Source: Silurus meridionalis | Lineage: Eukaryota > Chordata > Actinopteri > Siluriformes > Siluridae | Length of the DNA: 64,000 nt | Direction: 5' to 3' | Assembly (NCBI RefSeq): GCF_014805685.1 | Contig: NC_060909.1 | Coordinates: forward strand, 1,193,792 to 1,257,791 | Shown: positions 1 through 10,004 of the stretch, one piece after another | Numbering within the stretch: position 1 is the stretch's first letter | How the letters are laid out: every line of letters starts with the position of its first letter | Notes under the pieces: generated by a model | Told to the model about the DNA's origin: nothing | What the model saw: the letters and a program-made list of their open reading frames with translations, nothing else | The model's database searches: none | Program-made: the position numbers and the translations under genes

Positions 1-408
1 AGTGCTGAGTGGGAAGTCCTCCAGCTGGGGGGTTTTAGAACCCCCACCCTTGGGCATCGTTCAGCTCTCGCCACGCCAAACCACATTCACGCCTCCATCG
101 CGTCGTCATCGACCGTCTGAGGGGGAATAAAAGAGGGAGGGGGCAAAACAGAAAGACATTAGCGCCTGTTTGTTCGTGTCCCCAGAAGGAAGCAGGAAAC
201 AAAAAAAAAAAGAAAACTTCTGCTTGGTCACACAACCTGGAGCTTTCCAATCCGCAGGGCGGTCATCCTGCTCCGTCAGCAGTGTCCTTAAACGCTAGGT
301 TTGCTCTGACGACGTGTGACATTTGTATGTTTTTCTAAGAAACAGAAACCGAGTTCGTTCTAAAGTCTGTGGATAAAAGCTTGAAGGGTTCTGCGATGAA
401 ACCAGACA
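1..408. other. Unrecognised unique DNA
   Basis: No gene, RNA or known repeat is seen. There is a short A-tract near 200-212. The open frames here are short and have no recognisable domain or splice-bounded structure. Confidence 0.5.
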
Positions 409-598
409 CTTTACATGTTTACATTTTATCAGATGCCATTTTCCAAAGCGACATTCATCTTTTTCATACAACAGAGCAGCTACAGGGATAAGGGCCTTGC
501 TCAGGGGCCCAGGAGTGGCAGCTTTGTGGGATTCGCTTTGCCTGGGATTTAAATTCATGATCTTCAGATCCAAACACCAACATCTTTACCACATTTTT
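409..598 (-). repeat. tRNA-derived SINE, minus strand
   Basis: Read on the minus strand, this begins with a tRNA-like head (GGTAAAGATG A-box region, then a B-box-like AATTTAAATCCCAG). It continues with the body words CTGCCACTCCTGGG and GAGCAAGGCCCTTA, and ends in a degraded form of the common teleost tail GTCGCTTTGGATAAAAGCG. Six other loci in the window share the body (928, 6806, 36550, 38560, 38700, 41301). The 92-residue open frame across it is a chance reading of the SINE. Family name not assigned. Confidence 0.75.
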
Positions 599-727
599 AC
601 GCTTTACTCCTAATATATTTCCCAAACAGCTTTACTGTCACTTCAACCTTATCTAGAACACAGTGAAAATATTCCTCAAGGACCAAAGTGCTCCATCAAA
701 CATTATACATCAACACAAACTAACTAG

Positions 728-728
<1 letters not shown>

Positions 729-782
<54 letters not shown>
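729..782. repeat. (AC)27 microsatellite
   Basis: Perfect AC dinucleotide tract of about 54 bp. Confidence 0.97.
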
Positions 783-785
<3 letters not shown>

Positions 786-927
786 AAGTAAAATCACTGC
801 AGGATATAAAACTAAGCTTCAGATTTTGTCTCTTTATATACTGCGTTTAAAAGATCAACACTTAATTTATTCGATTTATAATTTGATTATTAAAACAGTA
901 CAGAAGATAAAGTGGTTCTGCAAAATT

Positions 928-1032
928 CAGTAGCTCAGTGGTTAAGACGTTAGACATCTGATCATAAGGTCATGAGTTCAAATCCCATCACCCCAAAACT
1001 ACACTTAACCCTCAGTTACATAAATGCTTCAT
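928..1032 (+). repeat. tRNA-derived SINE, plus strand
   Basis: The head has an A-box like TAGCTCAGTGGTTAAGACG and a B-box GAGTTCAAATCCC, resembling a serine/leucine-type tRNA head. The body is shortened: after the B-box it passes almost directly to TTAACCCTCAG and a short tail. It is not a functional tRNA gene, since no cloverleaf acceptor pairing is evident. Confidence 0.75.
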
Positions 1033-1045
1033 ATGGCCTCCTACG

Positions 1046-1398
1046 ATCTATTGTCAAAAGTATTAGAAACACCATTTTTTCCAACCACATGTGGCTCTTC
1101 TTCAAACTGTTGGATTCACCCAAATGTACATGATGTTTTTGGATGCATGGAATTGGAAGGTCTCATGCTATAGAGCTCTAAACTCTATTGAAAACCTTTG
1201 GGACGAAAGTGAACGCTGGCTGAACCTCAGGCCTCCTCATCTTCTCACCTACATGACTACCTGACTTTACTAACACCCCTTGTGCGTATAAATAGGCACA
1301 AATCTTCATAAACTCTAGTGGAACATCTTTCCAGAAGAGTGAAGATTATAATAACAGAATAACATCACAAAAGGGGACTAAATGTAAAATGAGATGTT
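1046..1398 (+). mobile_element. Tc1-A copy (degraded), plus strand
   Basis: The 5-prime part keeps the terminal-repeat core (CAAAAGTATTAGAAACACC). The middle and 3-prime part match the family internal region: CTATAGAGCTCTA, CCTGACTTTACTAACACC, then TAGTGGAACATC and CCAGAAGAGTG. In the best frame the last two words read as V-E-H-L-P-R-R-V, the C-terminal signature of Tc1 transposases. Much of the left half is missing and both ends are eroded, so it is a fossil. Confidence 0.75.
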
Positions 1399-1915
1399 AG
1401 ATATTTTTAACTTTGGAAAGCACCATATGGACTAAAGGTCTATACACCATAATCTGCAGGGGGTTCCTCAGGGTTCTCCATGTTGGTCCTACCTCCACAA
1501 TCCCATTGCTACATTGATAAGTGAGTGTGTTAATGAGTGTGTGTTGTAAAGTGCTCAGAGAGGGATTTGAGCTCGACCCTGCCTTATACGCAGGACAATG
1601 GGAACAGAAAGTTAATGAAAATGTATAAAAAACAGATGAGAAACTTCTGATGATCAAATTATATCTAACCCTAACATGGTGTACAACCAAGACGAGACGC
1701 ATCGCTATACAGACGCCTACGTCCCAAATCCATCACTCGTGCAGTTTTTATTCCTGAAATTGCACGAAACCTTTGGGACTCGGATACGCGACATGGCTCG
1801 TATGGACATTTATCACAGCGGTGATATCACTGGATATTAACCTTAAGAGCAAGATAGAGATGTTTGGCACACTGCGGTGGATAATACACACTGCAGAAAT
1901 GTTGGGAGGGTCTTT

Positions 1916-1917
<2 letters not shown>
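1399..1917. other. Unrecognised unique DNA
   Basis: No repeat family or gene recognised. The 101-residue minus frame at 1397-1702 lacks domain features and runs partly into the adjoining transposon relic. Confidence 0.45.

Positions 1918-1981
<64 letters not shown>
1918..1981. repeat. (AC)32 microsatellite
   Basis: Perfect AC tract of 64 bp. Poly-TH and poly-VC open frames on both strands come from this tract. Confidence 0.97.
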
Positions 1982-1984
<3 letters not shown>

Positions 1985-2457
1985 TGGGCTCATCTGTATT
2001 CCCGTTGTGCTAAAAGCATCCTCTCCTCTGTACGGAGCGTTTGCACGATATGGAACATGTATAAATCATATGCCGAGAGGGCCGTAATTCTCCCTGCCGT
2101 AGTGTAATTTCTCTGGAGTGCCGTGCGTAACAGAAAACAGCTCCTCCCTCCATTCCGCTCTGTTTCTCCATCTCCCTCTTGCCCTCCTTCTCTTCCTCCC
2201 TTTCCCAGGAACGCTGCCACTCGGTTGCACTGTGGCGCCACACACACGTCCTTCTGCAGCTTTCTCCAGTTATTTATATCTCTCTTCCCGTGAACATGCG
2301 CACCGACGAGCTCGCACACACACACACACACACGCACCGAAATACAGCTCCTCTCTTTTCCTGGCATGTGGAACACGAGATGTGTCCTCGCAAAACACAC
2401 CGCGTTTCAAAGTGGCTAAAAGGTCAGTCAGTGGTGAAGATAAACAGAATCGCATAC
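1982..2457. other. Unrecognised DNA with short AC and CT tracts
   Basis: Includes a pyrimidine-rich stretch (about 2150-2215) and a short AC run near 2315-2333. No gene seen. Confidence 0.45.
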
Positions 2458-2474
2458 TCTCTCTCTCTTTCTCT

Positions 2475-2533
<59 letters not shown>
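2458..2533. repeat. Compound (CT)n-(AC)n microsatellite
   Basis: An interrupted CT run (2458-2475) leads into a perfect AC tract (2480-2533). Confidence 0.95.
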
Positions 2534-2536
<3 letters not shown>

Positions 2537-2696
2537 AATCACTCACACACTTCTCTGAAAATAGGTCGACACATGTTCTGGAACAATCCACGCCACTGGA
2601 AGCCTATTTTAAGGCAGACAACAAGCGCAGCGTTTTATGCTACGTGCTGCCGAGGCCGAGAGAACATCATCAGCTACGTTATCAGACTTGTGAGAG

Positions 2697-2727
<31 letters not shown>

Positions 2728-3069
2728 AGCGCCCAATAATGCATTATTATTTTTCCCTTTCTGCCACAGACGTTCCCGTGTGCTCGACCTGATCCGTCAG
2801 AACGTTCCTGCCAGAATGTGTTATGTTTCCTGTATAACGATCGTGGCAGGAAGAGGAACACACACGAAGAGGCCTGAGAGGAAACACAGTCACAGACACT
2901 CTTCATTTCCTCTGCTTTCTTCCTCAGTCATAAGTAACAACAGCATCTGTGTGTGTGTGTTTGTGTGACTGAGCGGATAGTGCCTGAAGCAAGCACAAAT
3001 CCACACACGAAGTCTACTTCCTGCACCGTACCCAACTGTCCAACATGCATGAACAGACTTTTAGCTTTT
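2534..3069. other. Unrecognised DNA with GT tracts
   Basis: Contains a (GT)14 tract at 2697-2724 and a shorter GT run at 2948-2968. Otherwise unique and unassigned. Confidence 0.5.
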
Positions 3070-3207
3070 TATATGGACCGGTTTGTGGACACCTGAGGAT
3101 AAAGATTGTGCTCAGTGAACGTCCCACATTTACTGTTTTAATAAGCGCCACTCTTCTGGGAAGATGTTCCACTACATTTTGTGGAGATTTGTGTTAATTC
3201 AACTACA
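3070..3207 (-). mobile_element. Tc1-A 3-prime fragment, minus strand
   Basis: Reading rightwards on the plus strand it starts with the reverse complement of the family end (ATATGGACCGGTTTGTGG). It then shows CTGGGAAGATGTTCCACT and GTGGAGATTTGTGTT, the reverse complements of the 3-prime coding remnant. Only the 3-prime ~140 bp survives. Confidence 0.8.
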
Positions 3208-3230
3208 TGAATATATATAAATATATAAAT

Positions 3231-3254
3231 ACACACACACACACACACACACAC
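3231..3254. repeat. (AC)12 microsatellite
   Basis: Short AC tract at the junction between the Tc1-A fragment and the next Tc1 relic. Confidence 0.9.
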
Positions 3255-3867
3255 AGTGTCACAGTACATGTTGGAATCCATGTTTCTCTAAATAAAGCAC
3301 AGCTCCTCAGTAGCAGCAGCACTCAAGCAGCCCCAGACCATGATGATTCCACCACCATGCTACACTGTAGCCAATCACAATTTTCTTGGTTCTCCTCACC
3401 AGGGCATCATCACACATGCTGGAAACAAGTTTATCTTCATCTCATCAGACCCAGGACATGTTCCAGTAATTCATGCTCTTGGACAGGTCGTCTTCAGCAA
3501 CCTGTTTTGTGGGGTTTCTCAGAGACTCTACCATGAGGTGCTATCTTGAACATCCAGTAGTCAGTATAAACTCAAAGCACCAAATTTGAACTGCTCTAAT
3601 ACAAGATACACACATTTCTTATGGTCCTGTCAAGCAGACAAAAACATGAACATGATGAATTGGACATGTGGTGTACTGACATTTGTTGCCAGTTATTTAG
3701 ACAGTAATGGCTGTTAAGTTATTTTTAGAGGACAGTAAATCTGTACTGCTCTACAAACTGCACATGGACTCCTAAAATATATATCCACATTTTATTTCTA
3801 CAGTATTGAGAAGATACTACAATGGTTGCTGAAATGTGAGGGGTGTACTCACCTTTGTGAGATACTG
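3255..3867 (-). mobile_element. Second Tc1 family, 5-prime portion, minus strand
   Basis: The right end has the terminal repeat CAGTATCTCACAAAGGTGAG (minus strand), followed on the plus strand by TA at 3868-3869, the expected Tc1 target dinucleotide. Inside, at about 3331-3366 on the minus strand, one frame reads H-G-G-G-I-I-M-V-W-G-C, the conserved Tc1 transposase core. The frame is broken by many stops and the C-terminal third is absent, ending at an AC microsatellite. I recall this end sequence from teleost Tc1 elements with CTCACAAAAGTGAGTACACC ends, but I do not assign a named family. The plus-strand ORFs here are antisense shadows. Confidence 0.8.
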
Positions 3868-3930
3868 TATATTATATATATAAATCAAGTCTCGAAACAT
3901 TTGATAGCACCTCGTACGTTTCTGTGTATG

Positions 3931-3936
<6 letters not shown>

Positions 3937-4005
<69 letters not shown>
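3937..4005. repeat. (TA)n microsatellite
   Basis: About 69 bp of perfect TA; it lies some 70 bp beyond the terminal repeat of the neighbouring Tc1 relic. Confidence 0.96.
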
Positions 4006-4009
<4 letters not shown>

Positions 4010-5241
4010 TCAGAATGCACTAATAAACTGAGGTTCAGAATGTTGCATTTCATTCGTATCTGAGCTTCACGCTGTTTGAAGGCTCACAGAGAACAATATG
4101 AGCGAGGTCTGAGCTTAGGGCACTTCCTCCCGCCTGCTGATCGTGCAAAAACCAATGCGATTGGCCAAACACAGAAAGCTTCATTTAATCCGGCTGTCCG
4201 AAACTCGGCTTGTCCCTCTCGTTCACTCACATACACACACAACAGATTTGAAAAAGTAAAACAGTGCAACACAACCATTTAACCCCCAACACACACATCC
4301 AGAAGAACCGAAACGATGCGAATTCACCGGTGAAACGCAGACGACCCCTGAGCTGTCAGACAAGTGACGTGTAATCGCCCTGAGAATCCGAGCGCTCTCC
4401 TGAGAATACGTTTTATTTCTATAACTGGGACAGATTTCTCCCTCTCACACAGTCACCTTCAAGCCCTCTTCCCTGTCTGTGGCACAGAGCTACATACACA
4501 CGGCTCGAATAAAAAAGGAGAAGAAAAACTGCTAAAAGTGTTTGTATCTGCCGGGTCACGAGGACTGACAAATTCACAGCCCTCGCTGTCTCTTTCTCTC
4601 CGTCTTTCCCGCCACCTTCCCCGGTCACCAAAGTGCCTTCGGTAGAGTTTTACCGAAGGACGTCTCGTTCTGTCGCTCTCACACCAACAGGGACACGCTG
4701 GGAACGCTGAGATGAAAGGGCACACTCGGTCCACTCCCTGATTCCTCCACAAATTCCTTTCAGCAGGTCTGCGCCACTCATGTATTCAGTCAGGACTGGG
4801 TCTGTGCACCTGTCCCTCAGATGGAAAATAGCTCCAGCTCAGCAGCTGCATGGAGTCACTGGGCATTAGACTGAGCATCTGTATCTGAATGTTTACACGG
4901 ATGGAGGTAAAGGCCGAGGCGCTTCTCGTATCTCCTCGTATTATTCGCCGCGATGTGGTTTGTGTAAATCCAAGCATGCAGAGGCTCTCTGGGATGGTCC
5001 TTCCACAGGCTGCAAACTAGTAGTCCAGACCGTTGTAATAGTGCACAAGTACTGAGACTGTATTTATTTGCTATTGCTAGCGGCGTGTGGGTTGGAAAAT
5101 GTTAGCCTGCTCAGTTAAACCACTGAAAAATGAGAAGGCAGTTGCCTTTCAGGTGGGTCTGTCTTTATGTAGTCATTCTCTATGTTTAGCAAAGCAATAC
5201 TTCTGATTAGAATCATGAATTTCAGGGCTATTGTGTCTTGA

Positions 5242-5244
<3 letters not shown>
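4006..5244. other. Unrecognised unique DNA
   Basis: A 1.2-kb stretch with no known repeat and no convincing gene. A pyrimidine-rich zone lies at about 4435-4625. Open frames of 60-97 residues overlap on both strands with no recognisable motif. Confidence 0.45.

Positions 5245-5275
<31 letters not shown>
5245..5275. repeat. (GT)n microsatellite
   Basis: GT tract of about 31 bp. Confidence 0.95.
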
Positions 5276-5277
<2 letters not shown>

Positions 5278-5724
5278 ACTGATTCGTTTCATTGTAGGAT
5301 ATTGGGTGACGAGAGAAGAAAAACCATCAGAGAACAGGAACGAGTGGTAGGAGATCAGAGGCTTCGTTTGATTCTACTATGATCTCTTCAACCAGAGAAA
5401 AGAGAAAGACGAAACGAGACTAGTGGTGGATTTGGACTTGGCTTCACGTCCTTGATATCCGTTGTAAATCTAACGAGAGGCGAGAAAGAGTAGAACGAAT
5501 GATTTGTAGCGATATTCTAAACACGTGGGCTGCTGAATGTGTGCGTGTGTGTGCGTGTGTGTACCACCGTTCTAGCCTGCGGCAGAGCTCTGCTGCATTG
5601 GAGTCTACCTCTGCATCTCCTGCAGAACGATATCCAACCAACTCAGAGATAAACAGGAACAAACGGAATTATGAGAAAGCTGAACACACACCACACACAC
5701 ACACGCCACACACACACAAGGCCT

Positions 5725-5736
5725 GTTGCCTAGCAA
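5725..5736. promoter_or_regulatory. RFX X-box-like motif
   Basis: GTTGCCTAGCAA matches the RFX-family X-box consensus (GTTGCC, short spacer, GGCAAC) with imperfection only at the 3-prime edge. A CACGTG lies about 16 bp downstream. Binding is inference. Confidence 0.35.
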
Positions 5737-5961
5737 TGCAGGGACAGGGGCACGTGCTACGCAGGATCCGACACGGCGAGAGAAAAACAGGAAGGGAGGC
5801 GGGGATGGCGAGCGACAGAGACCCGCAGATAGAAGTGGACCGGAGTGTTAATGAAGTCGCATGTGTTTCTAGTCGTCATGCTGATGTGCATTCGTGTCCG
5901 TCCTCGTTCACCTCGAACGAAGGAAAGAGAACAAGCACACAAACGAGTGCTGTGTCTGTGA

Positions 5962-5971
5962 GTCACGTGAC
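5962..5971. promoter_or_regulatory. Palindromic E-box GTCACGTGAC
   Basis: The 10-bp palindrome GTCACGTGAC is the optimal site for USF and MiT/TFE bHLH-zip factors. Only the motif is seen; function is not shown. Confidence 0.35.
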
Positions 5972-6649
5972 ACGAAGATTCCAGACTATATTTCGACAGG
6001 AGCAGAGAAAGAACGAGAGGATGCAGAGCTGAGAGAAAGAGAAGAGAGAAAACCAGAGGCCCTCTGCCCATTTTTCGTGCTCCAATTGCCTGCTAACAAG
6101 AGAGACTTGATGCAAAGGGTCACATGATCACGCCTCTCCGGCTGAGAAACAACCCAATGAGGTGCTCTCTTTCTCTCTCTGGTGAGGAAACTCGCACAAA
6201 AAACACGGTCTGTGAAATAAAAAATGAAAAGCCTACACATACGCGCACACACATTTTGGGATGTTTATCATCTAATAAACGTGTTCCAACACTCTGGAGC
6301 CTACACTAGATTTGAATGTATTTGCATAGAGGGATGCAGCAGGTCTTGATGGTGTAACAGTGTGTGTGTGTGTGTGTATGGGCTCGATGTAATGCATGGA
6401 TAACATTCTGCGCTTGTTGGATTGCAATGCAAACGTTGGCTGTGGAAGCTTACACACGCAGGGTGTAATTCGGCCCGGGATTTGTACGTGCATGTCTTAC
6501 TGCAGGTTAAGCATCCACTTAGATGCGTGTTTCTGCAGGCGGTCTGCGCGTCTGCTCCGGCCTGCGTCACGGGAGAAAAACCCAGAAATGCGTGGCTCAT
6601 AATGAGCGCACACGCTTGAATTTCTCCTCTTGAACGACACAAAACGGTA

Positions 6650-6803
6650 CACTATAAGAACAAAGGTTTGTGGAAACGTCATCATGAGATTGATATGTGC
6701 TTAATGAACATCCCATTCTACATTAAGCCCCCATTTGCTGCTATAATAATCGCCATTATTCTGGGAAGATGTTCCACTGGATTTTGTGGAGATTTGTGCT
6801 AAC
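6650..6803 (-). mobile_element. Tc1-A, 3-prime part of a SINE-split copy, minus strand
   Basis: It begins with ACACTATAAGAACAAAGG (family end, reverse complement) and runs through CTGGGAAGATGTTCCACT to GTGGAGATTTGTGC. The matching 5-prime end of the same orientation resumes at 6927, after an intervening SINE. Confidence 0.8.
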
Positions 6804-6805
6804 GT

Positions 6806-6925
6806 AGGTAAGTTTAAGTTATTGTACTGTGGATCAGAAGGTCACAGGTTCAAATCACAGCACCAACAAGCTGCCACTGCTGGGCCCTTGAGCAAGGCTC
6901 TTAAACCCTTAACTGCCAAAAAACT
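6806..6925 (+). repeat. tRNA-derived SINE, plus strand, nested in Tc1-A
   Basis: Key words are GATCAGAAGGTCACAGG, the B-box GGTTCAAATCAC, AAGCTGCCACTGCTGGGC and GAGCAAGGC. It lies in the opposite orientation to the surrounding Tc1-A copy, between that copy's two ends. Confidence 0.8.
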
Positions 6926-6926
6926 G

Positions 6927-6988
6927 TTTATGGAAGAGCCACACATGGCTGGAAAATGTAGGTGTCCCAATACTTTTGTCCATATATT
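6927..6988 (-). mobile_element. Tc1-A, 5-prime end of the SINE-split copy, minus strand
   Basis: Reverse complement of the family 5-prime terminus: CCACACATGGCTGGAAAA, then GTGTCCCAATACTTTTGTCC and CATATA. Together with 6650-6803 it forms one minus-strand copy. Confidence 0.8.
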
Positions 6989-7460
6989 CAGGGGGCCGAA
7001 CGGTGCGTTTGAAAAAACTGAACTCTTAAGGTTAACCTTTTTTTTTTTTTTTTTTTGCCCACTGGCCCTGTATTCCGCCCTGGTTTCCTTCTCCTCGGTC
7101 CAAATTCCTTCTAATCAAACGCTGACATCTATCTTTCCAGGACGTAGACACTGCTGTAGCTATTAAACATAATCACGACCATCATATTGAAAGAGAGAGC
7201 AGACTGGCTCTTTTCTCCCAACCCTGTCATTATGTTTACAGAGCGAACAGCTGGAACGGTGGGAGAGGAGGCGGTCAATGCTCTGCCATAAAAGTAGGCA
7301 CAGATGTTTTTTAAAACAAAAGAAAAAACAAAACACTTTCTTTTTACATGCTTGTGTTTTGTTTTCGGTCAGTGACGGACTCTCTCACATGCGGCTCGGT
7401 TCGGAATGCACTCACTCCTCTGATTAAGCTTTGATGTGCGCCCCTCATTAATGGATTGTG

Positions 7461-7462
<2 letters not shown>
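6989..7462. other. Unrecognised DNA
   Basis: A T-tract lies at about 7039-7056. The rest is unassigned and no gene is seen. Confidence 0.45.

Positions 7463-7494
<32 letters not shown>
7463..7494. repeat. (GT)16 microsatellite
   Basis: GT tract ended by a G-run. Confidence 0.95.
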
Positions 7495-7497
<3 letters not shown>

Positions 7498-7945
7498 GGG
7501 ATATTCGGAAGTCGCCATCTTGTTTTTCCATTAAAGACTTTTGGTTACGGTAATTAAGACAGAACTGTAGGGAAGCGGTGACCTTATGGTAGTGTTTAAA
7601 TTAAGAAAATATGTGGTTGTAAGTATATGAAGTTGAGTGACTCTGTAGGAGCCGGAATGACCTGATGTGTCCCATTTTTTATTTTTTTTAAATACATCTG
7701 TTTGTGTAGAAGCCCTAGAGCTTGGGAAATCATCTCTCCAGCTCAAAAAACATGCGCTGTATCAGGTACTCGTCAGTAAAGTCACTGGTTTGTGGTTGAA
7801 CGAGAGTTTTGGTAAGTAGGTCAGTCACCTTCATAAATAAAACAAAAAACAAAACAAAAACAGTAGAATGACTGCATGAGCCTCAGTGGACGTAACTAGA
7901 GCATACTACAATGAGAGATTACCGAGTTTCTGTACCACTGAGGAC
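7495..7945. other. Unrecognised DNA
   Basis: AT-rich unique sequence with an A/C-rich run near 7838-7862. No gene seen. Confidence 0.45.
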
Positions 7946-8172
7946 CGTGGAAGATCTCCTGCTATTGTAGACATCTAGGATGAATGTGAACTGACTGCAC
8001 CCCAGGCCTTGTCATCTCACCTACTTCAGTACCTGACTTTACTAACACCCTTGTAGCAGAATGAGCACAAATCTCCATAAAATCTAGTGAAACATTTTTC
8101 CACTCCATAAAATGAAGAAAGTCCACACCAATCTTATGCTCAGGTGTCCACAAACTTTTGTCCACATTTCAA
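7946..8172 (+). mobile_element. Tc1-A 3-prime half, plus strand
   Basis: Starts at the internal word GTGGAAGATCTCCTGCTAT and runs through CCTGACTTTACTAACACC to the 3-prime terminal repeat GTCCACAAACTTTTGTCCAC. The 5-prime half is absent. Confidence 0.85.
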
Positions 8173-8294
8173 TGTGTGCCAAAAAAACCAAACCAAAAAA
8201 AAAAAACATCTGACATCTATCCAGAGAAAAAAAGCTCAGGTGTGCAACTCTGTGCGTGTGTATCGGTCATCCTGAGCTCTGATATCGACCTCAC

Positions 8295-8333
<39 letters not shown>

Positions 8334-8709
8334 CAGTTTAGAGGAGTGTGTATGAGCTCATGGGGATGCACAGAGCGCTCAGGTGAGAGGCAGTAGATCT
8401 CTGTGCCCTGAGGCTGGGCTCTAGGCATCTTTCTCTCTCTCTTTCTTTCTCCTCTGGCCAATCAAACTCTATTCCACGTGTGGCAGTACGACTTTACAAA
8501 CACGAAAACAAGGCACCAGGAATGAATTAAATCAGGCTGGGAAACATTTCTGGCCCTCGAGAGTCGTTTAGTCTCAGCATTCAGCCACAAGATGTGAAGA
8601 CCGAAAGATCTCACCAACTCTTCCGGACCTGCTGTGCACTGGACTATGATTCACTTTGGTTTTTATGTAAGAATGCTGCAATTTAACGAAACACAGGCAT
8701 TTATGAAGA

Positions 8710-8752
<43 letters not shown>

Positions 8753-8799
8753 TGAGTGCAACTGAATTAATAAGAGGTACAAATATGTGCGAAACGTTA
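8173..8799. other. DNA with GT and GA microsatellites
   Basis: Contains (GT)18 at 8297-8332 and (AG)18 at 8715-8750. The rest is unrecognised. Confidence 0.7.
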
Positions 8800-9001
8800 T
8801 TATGCCTGAACCTCTAAAGCAGGAGATCTGCCACTCCAACCCATGTAAAGAATATCTTCATGGTGCTGGCTTTGTGCACAGAGGCATTGTCATGCTAGAA
8901 AATGTTTGGGTCTTGAGTGAAGCAGAAATTTCCATCCAGTCTAGAGAAGAACCACATATGGTGGGGTAAAGTTAAGTGTTCCAATACTTTTGCCTGCACA
9001 T
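8800..9001 (-). mobile_element. Tc1-A 5-prime half, minus strand
   Basis: On the minus strand it starts near ATATGTGCAGGCAAAAGTA, passes a degraded GCATGACAATGCC block (the F-Q-H-D-N motif region of Tc1 transposase) and AAGCCAGCACCATGAAGA, and ends near CTGCTTTAGAGGTTCAGG. The 3-prime half is missing. It is a relic with no coding capacity. Confidence 0.8.
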
Positions 9002-9426
9002 ATCACATGCTACATTTACAGCTCTTTAAGTGTTAATTATTATCTAAGCCGTTATTCATGATCTGGAGCTGCAGCTGTGGACTTGCCCGGGTATGAACTT
9101 TTAACCCAATGTTCTCTGACCCTACCCTCCCCCTCAAAGGTCACCTCCTGATGATGTGATGGAGTTTCAGATCCGCTCCGGCACAATAAGGAATCGATCT
9201 CGATATTCAGAGTTCGAACTGGATGTTTATTAAGGTTCTCCAATTGCTGGCTGACAGGCAGCAGTTGTTGCTGCAGGAGGAGGACGGGGTGGAAACAACA
9301 GTGATGGGTGGAAACCTGATCTCTTGGGAGCACACAGGCAGACAGAAGAGCAGAGCCAACATGGCCCATTATCCTCACTCATTCCTGATGGAGCCTCTCT
9401 GGTGGGAGGTGCAGGCTCTGAGGTGT

Positions 9427-9428
<2 letters not shown>
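9002..9428. other. Unrecognised unique DNA
   Basis: No repeat or gene recognised. It contains AAGGTCA (about 9137), a nuclear-receptor half-site that may be chance. Confidence 0.4.

Positions 9429-9516
<88 letters not shown>
9429..9516. repeat. (AC)44 microsatellite
   Basis: Perfect AC tract of 88 bp, the longest in the window. Confidence 0.98.
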
Positions 9517-9521
<5 letters not shown>

Positions 9522-10004
9522 AATAGAATGGACTGTGAGCATTAGGGTGCTGCATGACTGGTGAGTGTGGATGATAAGTGTGTTGGGAGAAGGTGGAGAT
9601 GGATGTGGGCGTGAGCTGTGAGCAGGCTGAGCTTAGGCACAAAAAAAACCCACTCCGGCGCTGACCCTTGTTCTGATCGGATCCTGACGAGCTGCACGTT
9701 CACATGCCGGTGATGCATGTGATGCAGGATAAGGGCGCTTCTATACAGACGCCTCCTGATTCAGTGAAACTTAGAAAAGTGCTTCGAAGCCTCCATCAAT
9801 TAATACATTCTAATGCTGGTGCATTAGGATTCAGAGTAAGAATACCATCAGTCTAACACTCTGCTGGGAGAGAAAAAAAGTAGTTAGAAAGAGAGACTCA
9901 GATGTTCGCACATCAACTCAAAGTTCGTTTCACCACCTCGGTGCCAGAACAAGAAAGAGACTTGAAGAATGTCTTCATTGTGTTCTGTGAGAGGACAAGG
10001 AGTG
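9517..10004. other. Unrecognised DNA
   Basis: No gene or known repeat. It leads into the GA-rich minisatellite. Confidence 0.45.

Larger units (their letters stand above)
5276..6649. other. Unique DNA with X-box and E-box motifs
   Basis: No gene. Imperfect CA runs lie at 5684-5720 and a short GT run at 6360-6378. The stretch holds an RFX-type X-box (5725-5736), a CACGTG (about 5752) and a 10-bp palindromic E-box (5962-5971), listed separately. Confidence 0.45.

Noticed and set aside
928..1032. Possible tRNA gene (A-box and B-box present)
   Set aside because: No acceptor-stem pairing or anticodon arm of correct length is evident, and the same head recurs in several SINE copies.
1773..2739. 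Open frames with long Thr-His or Val-Cys runs
   Set aside because: They are translations of AC/GT tracts and overlap on both strands; the same applies at 9230-9642, 15246-15567, 60753-61160 and 61887-62318.
3207..3549. Plus-strand ORFs of 109 and 69 residues
   Set aside because: Antisense readings of a minus-strand Tc1 relic.
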